Source of the DNA: Dehalococcoidales bacterium
GTDB lineage: Bacteria > Chloroflexota > Dehalococcoidia > Dehalococcoidales > UBA2162
Direction: 5' to 3'
Assembly (NCBI GenBank): GCA_016932435.1
Contig: JAFGCW010000073.1
Location: 1 to 27,541 of the forward strand
DNA length: 27,541 nucleotides
Of the stretch, positions 15,818 through 24,020 are shown one piece after another. The notes under the pieces were generated by a model. That model did no database searches. It saw only the letters and a list, made by a program, of their open reading frames with translations, and was not told the origin of the DNA. Positions within the stretch are counted from its first letter, which is position 1; each line of letters begins with the position of its first letter. A program made the position numbers and the translations under genes.

Positions 15818-15836
15818 CAGCGGGAAGAGGAGTAAC

Positions 15837-17069
15837 TTGGGCGAAAACAAATTAAGAATAGCGATGATTAGCGCTCACAGCTGCCCGGTCGGTACCCTCG
15901 GGACTAAAGATACCGGCGGGATGAGCGTGTATATAGTAGAGCTTGCCCGGGAACTAGGGAAACTGGGGCATGTCGTGGATGCCTATACTCGTGTGCATGA
16001 TCCGGCAGATCCTATAATAGTTGAGCTTGGTCATAACGCCCGTCTGATTCACATCGAAGCAGGCGAAATGGAAGAGATACACAAGCTTGCCGTTTATTCT
16101 CACCTCCCGGATTTTGCCTGCGGTCTCGAAGCCTACCGAAAGCAGAATGACCTTGAATATGATATTGTATTCAGTCATTACTGGCTGTCTGCCTGGATAG
16201 GAGAATACCTGCAGCAATGGTGGGGAGTCCCTCACGTAACCATGTTCCATACCCTCGGAGTGGTAAAAAATTCTATAGGAATCGGTAAAACGGAACCGGA
16301 ACTCCGTATTGCAACAGAGGGTGAACTGGCAAGAAGCGTCCATCACATCATCGCTCCTACCGAGAGAGAAAAGGAAGAACTGGTCAACCAGTATGGAGTA
16401 TTACCTGATAGAATCGGTATCGTTCCGTGCGGAGTAAATTCTGAATTGTTCAGGCCTGTCAAAAGAGATGAAGCACGTAAGGAAACCGGGCTTGGTGACG
16501 GGATGATTATTCTTTATGTTGGTAGAATCGACCCTCTCAAAGGCATAGCAAACTTGATCAGGGCGTTTTCTTATCTGGCAGATAATCAGAACATTAAGCT
16601 GGCTATTATCGGCGGTGGTGAAAGCAGCCGGGAGGAAACTACTCATCTAATAGAGCTTGCGCAGGAACTTGGTGTTAAAGACAGGATTGTTTTCACCGGT
16701 ACTGTAGGGCAGGACAGGATGCCTTTTTACTACAGCGCAGCCGATGTCTGCGTGATTCCATCATTTTATGAGAGTTTCGGTCTGGTAGCGCTGGAATCGC
16801 TTTCCTGCGGTACCCCTATCGTGGCCAACGATGTCGGTGATCTTAGAAACATTGTTAAGCAAGGAGAAACCGGTTATGTGATCGACAGTAATGATCCCGA
16901 GCAATTGGCTGAAAAAATAAGTTTAGTTCTGAAAAAATCGAACGATGAGAGGAAATCAGTGCTCTCTATAAGAGATTCGGTGAAAGGATTTGCCTGGGCA
17001 AATATCGCAGAAGCCCTCGCCGATGAGTTCGTACGGGTAATGGATATTGACCGTATTCCGGTGCCTTAA
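15837..17069 (+). CDS. GT4-family glycosyltransferase, MshA-like
   Basis: 410 residues from a TTG at 15837 with GAGGAG upstream. An ATG at 15771 is open, but it lies inside the preceding gene and would add 22 unrelated residues. The N-terminus IAMISAHSCPVGTLGTKDTG, then GGMSVYIVELARELGKLGH, closely follows the MshA/sucrose-phosphate-synthase type of GT-B enzyme. Later features are HYWLSAWIGEYL, VGRIDPLKG (donor phosphate contacts) and the EX7E-type PSFYESFGLVALESLSCGTP. MshA transfers GlcNAc to inositol 3-phosphate, the first step of mycothiol synthesis. Related GT4 enzymes make other glycosides, so acceptor and donor are open. Convergent stops with the next gene share the bases TTAA. Confidence 0.88.
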   Translation: MGENKLRIAMISAHSCPVGTLGTKDTGGMSVYIVELARELGKLGHVVDAYTRVHDPADPIIVELGHNARLIHIEAGEMEEIHKLAVYSHLPDFACGLEAYRKQNDLEYDIVFSHYWLSAWIGEYLQQWWGVPHVTMFHTLGVVKNSIGIGKTEPELRIATEGELARSVHHIIAPTEREKEELVNQYGVLPDRIGIVPCGVNSELFRPVKRDEARKETGLGDGMIILYVGRIDPLKGIANLIRAFSYLADNQNIKLAIIGGGESSREETTHLIELAQELGVKDRIVFTGTVGQDRMPFYYSAADVCVIPSFYESFGLVALESLSCGTPIVANDVGDLRNIVKQGETGYVIDSNDPEQLAEKISLVLKKSNDERKSVLSIRDSVKGFAWANIAEALADEFVRVMDIDRIPVP

Positions 17070-17971
17070 CTCAATTTCTTTTCATACCACAGGGTACTTC
17101 CCTGTTCCTCGAATCCCATCGAGCGGTAGAGCTCATATGCTATCCTGTTTTCACTGTCAACGGACAGACTCACGGTCTTAATTCCCTTGCTTTTCAGGTA
17201 AGAAAGACCTGCAAGTAACACTTTCTTCCCGAGTCCTTTTCCACGATATTCGGGATCAGTGCCTATCATGTAGATGATTCCATGTTTTTCTTCGTCGGAG
17301 CCCATCCCTATATCGATAATCTCGGTCCAGCAATATCCACGGATGGAGTTCTCTTCACAGGTTACTACTATATCCTGTTGAGAACGGTGACTCAGACTGA
17401 TATCGTAAGTTATTGTCTCCGGTGTATTGGGTTGATATCCCCAGTGATCGGCAAAGGCTCGATTCTGAATATCCGTCAGCTTTTCTTCTTCACCGGGTAG
17501 CAGTTGCCGGCATCCCTTTGCGGCACTTTCAATGTCTTTATCCGGTATTTTGTCGATTTCCAGGTACAGTTCGAGGTACCGTCTCACATACTTGAAACCC
17601 AGTTTTGGCAATTCATTCCTGGCGATGCTGTTATTCGAAGAGATGTCCACGTGAACCGCCTGGACCTTCAGCTCTTCAGCACGATTTATTACCCGATTTA
17701 CGAGTTCTCTGGCGACGCCTTTTCTTCTATGGTCCGGTTTTACCCAGCAATGCAGGATGACTCTATTTATCGATAATTCCGGTTCTGCCAGAGCGTAGCC
17801 GATCAACTCTTTACCAGATTCGGCGATGAACAGGTTTTTTTCAGGTGAAATTCCGGGACGATATACTCGATCAACCGGAGATTCGATTCTCTTGTCTTGT
17901 TTGAATGCTCTAGAGAAGGCTTCGAAATCAGATTCGCTATAGTTTCTGATGACGTATTCTGATTTACTCAT
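17066..17971 (-). CDS. Tandem GNAT-domain acetyltransferase, MshD-like architecture
   Basis: 301 residues with two GNAT domains. Domain 1 (about 5-140) has a weak acetyl-CoA loop, VKPDHRRKGVARELVNRVI (78-96). Domain 2 (about 155-301) has a clear one, TDPEYRGKGLGKKVLLAGL (238-256), followed by VDSENRIAYELYRSMGFEEQ. Two fused GNAT domains of about 300 residues with the active loop in the second is the architecture of mycothiol synthase MshD. The AFADHWGY segment, however, is also found in generic tandem GNAT proteins. It sits between an MshA-like glycosyltransferase and a PIG-L/MshB-like deacetylase, which makes a role in a small aminoglycoside thiol conceivable. Confidence 0.82.
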   Translation of the reverse strand: MSKSEYVIRNYSESDFEAFSRAFKQDKRIESPVDRVYRPGISPEKNLFIAESGKELIGYALAEPELSINRVILHCWVKPDHRRKGVARELVNRVINRAEELKVQAVHVDISSNNSIARNELPKLGFKYVRRYLELYLEIDKIPDKDIESAAKGCRQLLPGEEEKLTDIQNRAFADHWGYQPNTPETITYDISLSHRSQQDIVVTCEENSIRGYCWTEIIDIGMGSDEEKHGIIYMIGTDPEYRGKGLGKKVLLAGLSYLKSKGIKTVSLSVDSENRIAYELYRSMGFEEQGSTLWYEKKLS

Positions 17972-18062
17972 TTCGAGTATCGGTACCTCCGACTAAATTG
18001 TATCAGGCTTGGTGAATGTTATACAATTTATTTAGCACATTTTTTGAGGAGGCCCTGTTATT

Positions 18063-18758
18063 ATGCCCGAAACGGCCGATGTGATGGTGATATCACCGCA
18101 TGCCGACGATGCCGAAGGCGGTTGCGGCGGAACGGTAGCGAAATGGATAAAAGAAGGGAAAAGTGTCGTCTATGTCTTGTGCACCAACGGTGATAAAGGT
18201 ACCAGCGATCCTGCGATAAAACCGGAACAACTGGCCGTAACCAGGGAGAAGGAGCAGCTGGCTGCTGCCGACGTTCTTGGGGTGAGAGAGGTGATATTCC
18301 TCAGGCATCCCGACCAGGGCCTTGAGGAGACACCTGAATTCAGGAAAGAACTGGTACATTTAATAAGAATGTACCGTCCCGATACCGTTATTACCGTCGA
18401 TCCTTACAGGAAATATATCTGGCATCGCGATCACCGGATTACCGGACAGGTAGTGCTGGACGCGATTTTTCCCTATGCCAGGGACCTCTACGCGTATCCC
18501 GACCTGATCCGGGAAGGTCTTGAACCGTTCAAGGTAAAAGAGATATTACTATGGGCTTCGGAAGAACCGAATTATAACGTCGACATTACCGATGTTTTCG
18601 ATATGAAAGTCAAAGCCCTGCGCTGCCATGAGAGCCAGGTCGGCGCTGCTCCGCTTGTCGAGATGGAAGAACGGATAAAGGAACGAAGTAGGATGTACGC
18701 GGAAGGCGAAGACTATGAACTGGCGGAATCTTTCCACCGGGTGGAGCTGTTCAGGTAA
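18063..18758 (+). CDS. PIG-L/LmbE family N-acetylglucosamine deacetylase (MshB/BshB-like)
   Basis: 231 residues. The zinc site is intact: SPHADDAEGGCGG gives H13, D15 and D16, and the downstream HxxH is H121-R-D-H124 (IWHRDHRITGQ). These zinc-dependent enzymes remove the acetyl group from GlcNAc conjugates: MshB in mycothiol, BshB in bacillithiol, and GPI or antibiotic precursors elsewhere. GAGGAGG lies 9 nt before the ATG. The gene is divergent from the tandem-GNAT gene across a 91-bp gap that must hold both promoters. With the MshA-like and MshD-like neighbours, deacetylation of a glycosyl intermediate is the natural hypothesis; PIG-L proteins alone are too widespread to prove it. Confidence 0.9.
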   Translation: MPETADVMVISPHADDAEGGCGGTVAKWIKEGKSVVYVLCTNGDKGTSDPAIKPEQLAVTREKEQLAAADVLGVREVIFLRHPDQGLEETPEFRKELVHLIRMYRPDTVITVDPYRKYIWHRDHRITGQVVLDAIFPYARDLYAYPDLIREGLEPFKVKEILLWASEEPNYNVDITDVFDMKVKALRCHESQVGAAPLVEMEERIKERSRMYAEGEDYELAESFHRVELFR

Positions 18759-18768
18759 TACTTTAAGG

Positions 18769-18790
18769 TACTCAACCGAGTATTATTCTA
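18769..18790 (+). terminator. Weak candidate terminator after the PIG-L gene
   Basis: TACTC-AACC-GAGTA (18769-18782) is followed by the T-rich TTATTCT. A longer alternative pairing TAATACT/AGTATTA encloses it. The stem is short, so this is only suggestive. Confidence 0.35.
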
Positions 18791-19403
18791 TTAGTAAGGT
18801 ACAAAAAACGGGGTGAAAGTATTTCAGGGTACGCGGAGCGGTACTCACGTTGCGGAGCTGTGAGGGACTGCAGTCAGTCCGGGAACCGCTGAAGGGGCCG
18901 TTCCGTCGCCGTTCGAAGAAGTGTCTTTCCATACTATTCCACCGGTTTTTAAAACTTTATATCGGCGTTACCCGAGTTTTCCGGCGGTTTGGGATACTTA
19001 CGGGGCGGAACCATGATATATTCATCCTTTACTGGACTGTACCGGACTTTGCTGGTCTTCTCGTTGTCCGACGCCCGTAACCACTACCATAAAGGGTCAA
19101 GGGGGGCAGTGGCCCAAATCGACGCCCATTGTTACCGCCTTTTTGATGCTATTTCCGGAAGCATTTCCGGTTCTTCCGGCTTAGTGATCCCGGCGTGAAG
19201 ACCTCCCGGAGGGTTATGCGGCTACCCTCAAAACGTGGGTACATTGTAGGGTGGGATATAAAGAAAAGGCAAGGGGATTTTGTCGTTTCCATATTGGATC
19301 ATAAGCGGCTATTTATAGAATCCCGCCACCTGTCATTCTGAATCCGCCCGAGACGGATGAAGAATCTCCTTCATACTTTATAGAAAAGCCTTCTATTTTT
19401 GTC

Positions 19404-19457
19404 ATTCCCGCTCTTCCTTAATTTATGTTTATCAATATGTTGAGCGGTAATCCAGAA
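19404..19457 (+). repeat. 54-bp REP/MITE-like element, copy 1
   Basis: Arms ATTCCCGC and GCGGTAATCC enclose a core CTTCCTTAATTTATG.. and end in CCAGAA. The reverse complement of 26865-26918 matches it at about 48 of 54 positions by eye. It is a short mobile hairpin element. Confidence 0.7.
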
Positions 19458-19531
19458 TTCTTATGATAAATACTTTATCTATTTACTTGAATAACAATTT
19501 TTCCTTTTTAACCTCACCTCTGTTACGAATT

Positions 19532-19563
19532 ATCTCCTCTCCTTAAAAAAGAGAGGAGATTTT
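19532..19563. terminator. 10-bp hairpin followed by TTT in the repeat island
   Basis: ATCTCCTCTC (19532-19541) pairs perfectly with GAGAGGAGAT (19551-19560) around an A-rich 9-nt loop, followed by TTT. It is terminator-like in shape, but no gene lies just upstream, so it may be part of a repeat. Confidence 0.35.
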
Positions 19564-19648
19564 CGAAAACAGGATTCCAAGCAGTCTATGCTTAGCCTTT
19601 AAAAGTGCAGGACGGTTGCCTGAAAGAGCAGGGAGTCGGGGGAGGTAG

Positions 19649-19809
19649 TTTATGGTAGTTATAAATCCCTCTCATTGATTACCCATGATCAAACACGTTA
19701 GCCATCTCCCTTTGTAAAGGGAGAATGAGGGGGATTTGTGCTATGCCTAGGCGCAGGCGTGGTCTTTTACAGGTTCTGGTATGGATTCCCGCCTACGCGG
19801 GAATGACGG
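19649..19809 (+). repeat. About 160-bp dispersed repeat, copy A
   Basis: From TTTATGGTAGTTATAAA to GCGGGAATGACGG. It contains TCTCCCTTT-GT-AAAGGGAGA and a second stem GCGCAGGCG .. CGCCTACGC (one mismatch). Copy B at 20957-21118 has the same order and orientation, with scattered substitutions. It carries no protein-coding capacity, so it is a MITE-like non-autonomous element. Confidence 0.8.
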
Positions 19810-20258
19810 GATGGTTGGATGACGATAATAATGGTGGGTTAGCACCCACCCTACGACTTTGTAAAGGGAGAATAAAGAAGGATTTTTATAGATTGTCACG
19901 ATTCGTCCATCGACGGTGAAACTCATAATGATGAAACGGATCCATCCTTCGACAAGCTCAGGACGAACGGAATAGAGGTAGGCTCAGGACTAACGGGATA
20001 AAGAGGAATCATGCAATGATCTGCCTGAGGCGGACCGGTGGTGGAGTAATTTATATAGATTGCCACGACTCGACTGTTGACGTCGAGTCTCGCAATGACT
20101 GCCGGGGGTAGATTGCCACGGTTCGCCTTCCCGATTAAATCGAGTCGAAGGATCTCGTGTGATAAGTGTAGGAGATTCTTCACTTCGTTCAGAATGACAC
20201 AGCGGACTTAGAACGACACCGCACTCAATTGTCGGGAATGATGAAAAAAGTAATAGAT

Positions 20259-20900
20259 TCAGGATGTCAGCCAGACGATGTCGCCGCAGAGTTTGGGGTC
20301 GTGGGGTTTTGAAGTGAAAACGGCGTATTTATCTTTTTCTTCTTTGAGTACTGCAGAATCGCCGTGACCGGGGAATATTTGCGTATCATCCGGTAGGGTG
20401 AAAATCTTCCCGGTAATCGATTCTATTACCTGTCTCAGAGCGGCAGGTGAATTGGTCCTTCCGGGGCCGTCTTTAAAAATCGTGTCTCCGGCAAGAAGGT
20501 AATTTCCCGTGTAAAAACAAATACCGCCGAGAGTGTGTCCGGGTGTGTGAATCACCCTTATCTCAAGGTTGCCCACTGACAGAATGTCGCCATCGTTCAG
20601 GAACATATCAGGTTTGACCGGCATACGTCCGGCATCTGCTTCGTGGGCGGCTATCGGTACTCCCAGCGCAGATCGTAGCTCTGCCATCGCATCAGTGTGG
20701 TCCATGTGATTGTGAGTCATCAGTATGTACTTCACATTGGTATCCTTGACTGCTTCAATTACTTTTTCCGCATCGCCCGGGGCATCGATAACGGCGCTTG
20801 CCTTTGTTTTCAGGCAGGTAATGATATAGGTATTCGTCCCGAAAGGTCCGAGAGAGAGTTTTTCAATTTGAATATTTTCATCTTTCGCTGCAACCGTCAT
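20259..20900 (-). CDS. MBL-fold metallo-hydrolase (glyoxalase II-like)
   Basis: 213 residues. The complete metal site is visible: THNHMDHTD (H63, H65, D67, H68), HTPGHTLGG (H122), LLAGDTIF (D139) and FPGHGD (H179). The N-terminal FGTNTYIITCLKTKASAVID and the two-metal arrangement match the short YcbL/hydroxyacylglutathione-hydrolase-like group, which hydrolyses thioesters of low-molecular-weight thiols or other small esters. GGAGG lies 7 nt before the ATG at 20900. It is isolated on its strand. A thioesterase that works on a cellular thiol would fit the thiol-like genes 2 kb away, but that link is speculative. Confidence 0.92.
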   Translation of the reverse strand: MTVAAKDENIQIEKLSLGPFGTNTYIITCLKTKASAVIDAPGDAEKVIEAVKDTNVKYILMTHNHMDHTDAMAELRSALGVPIAAHEADAGRMPVKPDMFLNDGDILSVGNLEIRVIHTPGHTLGGICFYTGNYLLAGDTIFKDGPGRTNSPAALRQVIESITGKIFTLPDDTQIFPGHGDSAVLKEEKDKYAVFTSKPHDPKLCGDIVWLTS

Positions 20901-20956
20901 TTCTGTCCTCCGGAATTTATATTTTACTATGTTCTGGTATTATACCATGCAGAGAA

Positions 20957-21118
20957 TTTATGGTAGTTATAAAATCCCTCTCGATGATTACTCGTGATCA
21001 GACATGTTCGCCATCTCCCTTTGCAAAGGGAGAAAGAGAAAGATTTATACTATGCCTGAGCGCAGGCGTGGTTTTTTACGGATTCTGGTATGGATTCCCG
21101 CCTGCGCGGGAATGACGG
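20957..21118 (+). repeat. About 160-bp dispersed repeat, copy B
   Basis: Same element as 19649-19809. Its long stem is intact here: GCGCAGGCG pairs exactly with CGCCTGCGC. TCTCCCTTT-GC-AAAGGGAGA is also present. It lies between the MBL-fold gene and the promoter of the next gene. Confidence 0.8.
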
Positions 21119-21153
21119 AGGGGGCAGATCGTGGGATGTTTGTTGACTCGACC

Positions 21154-21162
21154 TGTTATAAT
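21154..21162 (+). promoter_or_regulatory. Extended -10 promoter that decides the next start codon
   Basis: TGTTATAAT (TATAAT at 21157-21162) would start transcription near 21169. An in-frame ATG at 21165 would then lie before the transcript begins, so the ATG at 21195 is the likely start. Confidence 0.55.
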
Positions 21163-21194
21163 AGATGCTAATCACAACATCTCCGAAGCGAATA

Positions 21195-21668
21195 ATGAAA
21201 TCTTCAAGTAAATGGTTACTCGGATTTGGCAGCGCACTCGGTATACTGGTTATCCTGGCTGTTGTCCTTGTTCTTACTATGCCTGGAACCGACGAAATCG
21301 AACTTTTACCTGAAAACACTCCTGAGGGTATAGTCCAGCGGTATGTATTCGCTATTCAGAATCGGGACTACGAAGAAGCATACGGTTACCTTTCAACATC
21401 TGCAATAGCCGATGAAGGAAGATATAATTCGTTTGAGGAGTGGTCCAGACAGTTTTTGAATCGCCGCGGTGGAGATCCATGGAGGGCGTTTATTGGTGAC
21501 GCGGAGTATAGTGGCGGTAAAGCATTCGTAACCGTCTCTATCGAAGTTTTCGAGCCGGAAGGATTGTTACAAGATCCTGTAAGGATGTGGTACTATCCTT
21601 TTACGCTTGAACAGGAGGATGATGGCTGGAAGATAACATCGCCGATTGATGCTAGAATCACTTATTAA
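21195..21668 (+). CDS. Membrane-anchored NTF2-like (DUF4878-type) protein
   Basis: 157 residues from the ATG at 21195; the earlier in-frame ATG (21165) overlaps the promoter. A short basic N-terminus and one membrane helix (WLLGFGSALGILVILAVVLV) anchor an extracytoplasmic domain. That domain starts ENTPEGIVQRYVFAIQNRDY and continues EEAYGYLS, the typical opening of DUF4878/NTF2-like 'Lumazine-binding' folds. It ends YPFTLEQEDDGWKITSP, the closing strand of the same fold. Such proteins are often ligand-binding or accessory envelope proteins; no function is assigned. The next gene starts 19 bp after its stop, so the two are probably co-transcribed. Confidence 0.83.
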   Translation: MKSSSKWLLGFGSALGILVILAVVLVLTMPGTDEIELLPENTPEGIVQRYVFAIQNRDYEEAYGYLSTSAIADEGRYNSFEEWSRQFLNRRGGDPWRAFIGDAEYSGGKAFVTVSIEVFEPEGLLQDPVRMWYYPFTLEQEDDGWKITSPIDARITY

Positions 21669-21687
21669 CAGGTAACAGGGAAGACAT

Positions 21688-23376
21688 ATGAGTACGGTAA
21701 AGAGAATCTTCTTATACGCAGTAGCAATAGTGAACCTGGGCGTGTTTGCCGGCGGGATTACTACACTGTTAACGCTCGTCTTCGATCTGATTTTCAGAGA
21801 CGAAGGCTGGCGTTCGTACGCTCAAGGGCAATTGAGTATCGGGCTGGCAATGATTGTTATCGCCGGCGCTCTCTGGTTCCTGTTCTGGCGAATAATACAG
21901 AGAGAAGTATCCGGCGATAACACGGAAGCTGGTTCAGCGATCCGAAAGCTGTACCTGAACCTGGTTCTTACCGTGACCGCTATAACTGGTCTGGTTAATT
22001 TCTTCATGACTCTTCAATGGATATTATCCGGTGTTAAGATAGACGATTTTCCATCGAGTGCGATATCGCTGGTACTTGTCACCAGTTGTTTATGGTTTTA
22101 TCACAGGAGCGTTGAAGAGAGAGAAGGACAGCCTTCACCTGCAGCAAAGACTCTCAGGCGTTGGTATACCTACATACTTGTCGCGGTCGGACTGTCCTGG
22201 TTAACAAACGGTATTGTCCAGATACTGAACGCGTCTTCTTTCTACCTGCCCGTATGGGGCAGTCATACCATGCGGGGCAGCCTGTGGGGTAATGTGCTCA
22301 GCGAGAATATATGCTGGATAGTGACCGGTGCGATTACCTGGTGGTATTTCTGGTTCCGGGTGGCGAAGAATGATTATCAGTCCGTTCTGCGACAGGTCTA
22401 CCTTTACCTGATGACGATAACCGGGAGCACGGTTGCCGGATTAGCCGCCCTGATAACGATTTTTTATAAACTGCTGTATTTAGCCTTTGACGGATCGACG
22501 GGTGACGACCTGTATTTCAGATTCCTGGGGTGGACAATTCCGACCATGATCGTTGCGGCGGCGGTCTGGTTCTATCACCGGAAGATAGTGGAGGAGGAAG
22601 CCGAACAGCTTGGCGTGAACAGATTTTCTCCCCGGAGGCTTTATCTCTACCTGATGGGATTTATCGGTCTGGGAACGATGGTCTCCGGAATTGTGTTTCT
22701 ACTCGGAGTGGTATTTGACAGGCTGTTCGACGCTTTCAGCACGACCAGGATTTTTTCAGCCGGCTGGTGGGGTGAACAATTGAGCATTTCTCTAGCCTTG
22801 ATGCTGGTGGGTGTCCCAATCTGGATCTACTACTGGCGAAATATAATGCATACGGTGGAGGAAGGCGGAGTTACGGAAAGAGGAGCACGATCCCGCCGTA
22901 TATTCCTTTACGCCGTTCTCGGCTTTTCTATCATCGCAGCCGTGTCCACTCTTGTAATAATCGTGTACCAGGTAATAAACGGTATTCTACAGGGTGATTT
23001 CGGCACTGAATTCCTAAGAAATATAATCTGGAGTCTCTCTGGTTTCCTGGCTGCGCTGCCGGTGCTGGTATACCACTGGCGGGTGCTGCGTGAAGACCAG
23101 CATCTTGGTGCGGAAAAACTGCACCGCCGTAAGAGAGTCAATATTATTGCCGGTGAAGAAGCTGAGGAACTGATCGAACGTATCGAAGAAGGACTTGGTT
23201 ATCGAATCAGGCGACTTATCTACACGGGGGAAGTTAAAGTTGAAGTGCCCGTTATGACCGACGAGGAGATAGAATCACTGGTTAACGATATAGGTCTTGC
23301 TGACGGTGAGAGCGTTATCCTGGATATGACCGGAAGCAGTATCAGGCTGCTGCCTTACGGAGAAAAACAACTTTGA
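21688..23376 (+). CDS. Polytopic membrane protein with six DUF5671-like repeats
   Basis: 562 residues. Six repeat units can be read at about 5-74, 86-143, 157-227, 235-302, 316-389 and 403-470. Each opens with a basic-aromatic entry such as RRLYLYL, has two predicted membrane helices, and closes with an aromatic motif such as WFYHR or YYWRN. That predicts about twelve helices. The last 80 residues (from RRKRVNIIAGEEAEELIERI) are soluble and acidic. The repeat is of the DUF5671 type, whose function is unknown. Its stop overlaps the TTG start of the alkyltransferase by 4 bp (TTGA), and it follows the anchored NTF2-like gene closely, so the three form an operon. Confidence 0.85.
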   Translation: MSTVKRIFLYAVAIVNLGVFAGGITTLLTLVFDLIFRDEGWRSYAQGQLSIGLAMIVIAGALWFLFWRIIQREVSGDNTEAGSAIRKLYLNLVLTVTAITGLVNFFMTLQWILSGVKIDDFPSSAISLVLVTSCLWFYHRSVEEREGQPSPAAKTLRRWYTYILVAVGLSWLTNGIVQILNASSFYLPVWGSHTMRGSLWGNVLSENICWIVTGAITWWYFWFRVAKNDYQSVLRQVYLYLMTITGSTVAGLAALITIFYKLLYLAFDGSTGDDLYFRFLGWTIPTMIVAAAVWFYHRKIVEEEAEQLGVNRFSPRRLYLYLMGFIGLGTMVSGIVFLLGVVFDRLFDAFSTTRIFSAGWWGEQLSISLALMLVGVPIWIYYWRNIMHTVEEGGVTERGARSRRIFLYAVLGFSIIAAVSTLVIIVYQVINGILQGDFGTEFLRNIIWSLSGFLAALPVLVYHWRVLREDQHLGAEKLHRRKRVNIIAGEEAEELIERIEEGLGYRIRRLIYTGEVKVEVPVMTDEEIESLVNDIGLADGESVILDMTGSSIRLLPYGEKQL

Positions 23377-23867
23377 AATACCGCATTATCGATACCACGT
23401 TCGGATATGTAGGGATTGCTGCTACCGAAGAGGGAGTTTCCGCAGTAACTCTTCCCTTCGAAACCGAAGAAGAGGTAATGATATCCCTGGGTGAAAAATC
23501 AGGCAATGGCAACCTGGATCCTGAACTTATGCCGAACCTCGTGGAGAGGATTACCAGTTATTTTATTGGTGAAAAGGTGTCTTTTGACGATGAACTCGAC
23601 ATAACGTCGGCTTCCGAGTTCCAGAAGAAAGTCTGGCAGGCGGCACGATCAATCCCGTATGGTGAGACACGAAGTTATCTCTGGGTAGCAACACAGGCCG
23701 GTAATCCAAAGGCATCACGGGCGGCGGGAGGAGCTCTGGGGAGGAACCCAATACCTATCATAATTCCCTGTCACAGGGTAATCGCGGGTAATGGCGGCAT
23801 GGGCGGTTTTACCGGCGGGATCGAAATGAAAATGCGACTTCTGGCCCTTGAATCCTCGGGCGGGTAG
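23373..23867 (+). CDS. ogt: Methylated-DNA--protein-cysteine S-methyltransferase
   Basis: 164 residues from a TTG start with GGAGA 8 nt upstream. The active-site motif IPCHRVIAGNGGMGGFTGG contains the acceptor C133. ASRAAGGALGRNP carries the arginine finger, and FQKKVWQAARSIPYGETRSY is the helix-turn-helix region. The protein removes alkyl groups from O6-alkylguanine in a suicide reaction. It is translationally coupled (4-bp overlap) to the multi-repeat membrane protein, an unusual partner for a repair enzyme. The N-terminal domain is short and degenerate, as is common in Ogt. Confidence 0.93.
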   Translation: MKYRIIDTTFGYVGIAATEEGVSAVTLPFETEEEVMISLGEKSGNGNLDPELMPNLVERITSYFIGEKVSFDDELDITSASEFQKKVWQAARSIPYGETRSYLWVATQAGNPKASRAAGGALGRNPIPIIIPCHRVIAGNGGMGGFTGGIEMKMRLLALESSGG

Positions 23868-23868
23868 G

Positions 23869-23917
23869 TTTCGTTGAAATTCTAAACCCTAATCTCTAAG
23901 CTCTAAACAAATTCAAA
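23869..23917 (+). repeat. 49-bp dispersed repeat, copy 1
   Basis: Starts TTTCGTTGAAATTCTAAACC and ends ACAAATTCAAA, 2 bp after the ogt stop. Copy 2 at 26717-26765 has the same length with about 7 differences and also follows a gene closely. Confidence 0.7.
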
Positions 23918-24020
23918 GCACTAATAACCGAGTAATCTTTATTTTGGGTATAATCTGACTTTGATTATTTTTACGTGATACCAATATAATTGCTACATGT
24001 AATATTTATTTGAGGAGGAG

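Larger units (their letters stand above)
18759..20258. other. 1.5-kb gene-poor, repeat-rich island
   Basis: No convincing protein gene is seen on either strand. The first part (about 18795-19245) is G+C-rich, with short hairpins such as GGACTG-CAGT-CAGTCC and CCGGAA-GCAT-TTCCGG. It matches no RNA gene I know; tmRNA, RNase P and SRP signatures were looked for and not found. The rest is a mosaic of short degenerate repeats, including CATTCTGAA..GAAGAATCTCC near 19334-19371 and its inverted relative near 20169-20196, the element at 19404, a hairpin at 19532, and the long repeat at 19649. GACTCGAC/GTCGAGTC lies near 20068-20090. It looks like a landing zone for small non-autonomous elements. Confidence 0.6.

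Noticed and set aside
15771..15836. Upstream ATG start for the glycosyltransferase
   Set aside because: It lies inside the preceding gene and adds 22 residues unlike the family, while the TTG at 15837 has GAGGAG and begins at the expected N-terminus.
18850..19198. Overlapping plus-strand frames in the G+C-rich block
   Set aside because: Arginine-rich, motif-free, no ribosome-binding site, and in a region filled with hairpins.
19725..19919. 64-codon frame starting MRGICAMPRRRRG
   Set aside because: It is the translation of the dispersed repeat (the VWIPAYAGMT peptide is a common artefact of such hairpins).
18759..20258. CRISPR array
   Set aside because: The repeats differ in length and sequence and are irregularly spaced, with no uniform spacers.
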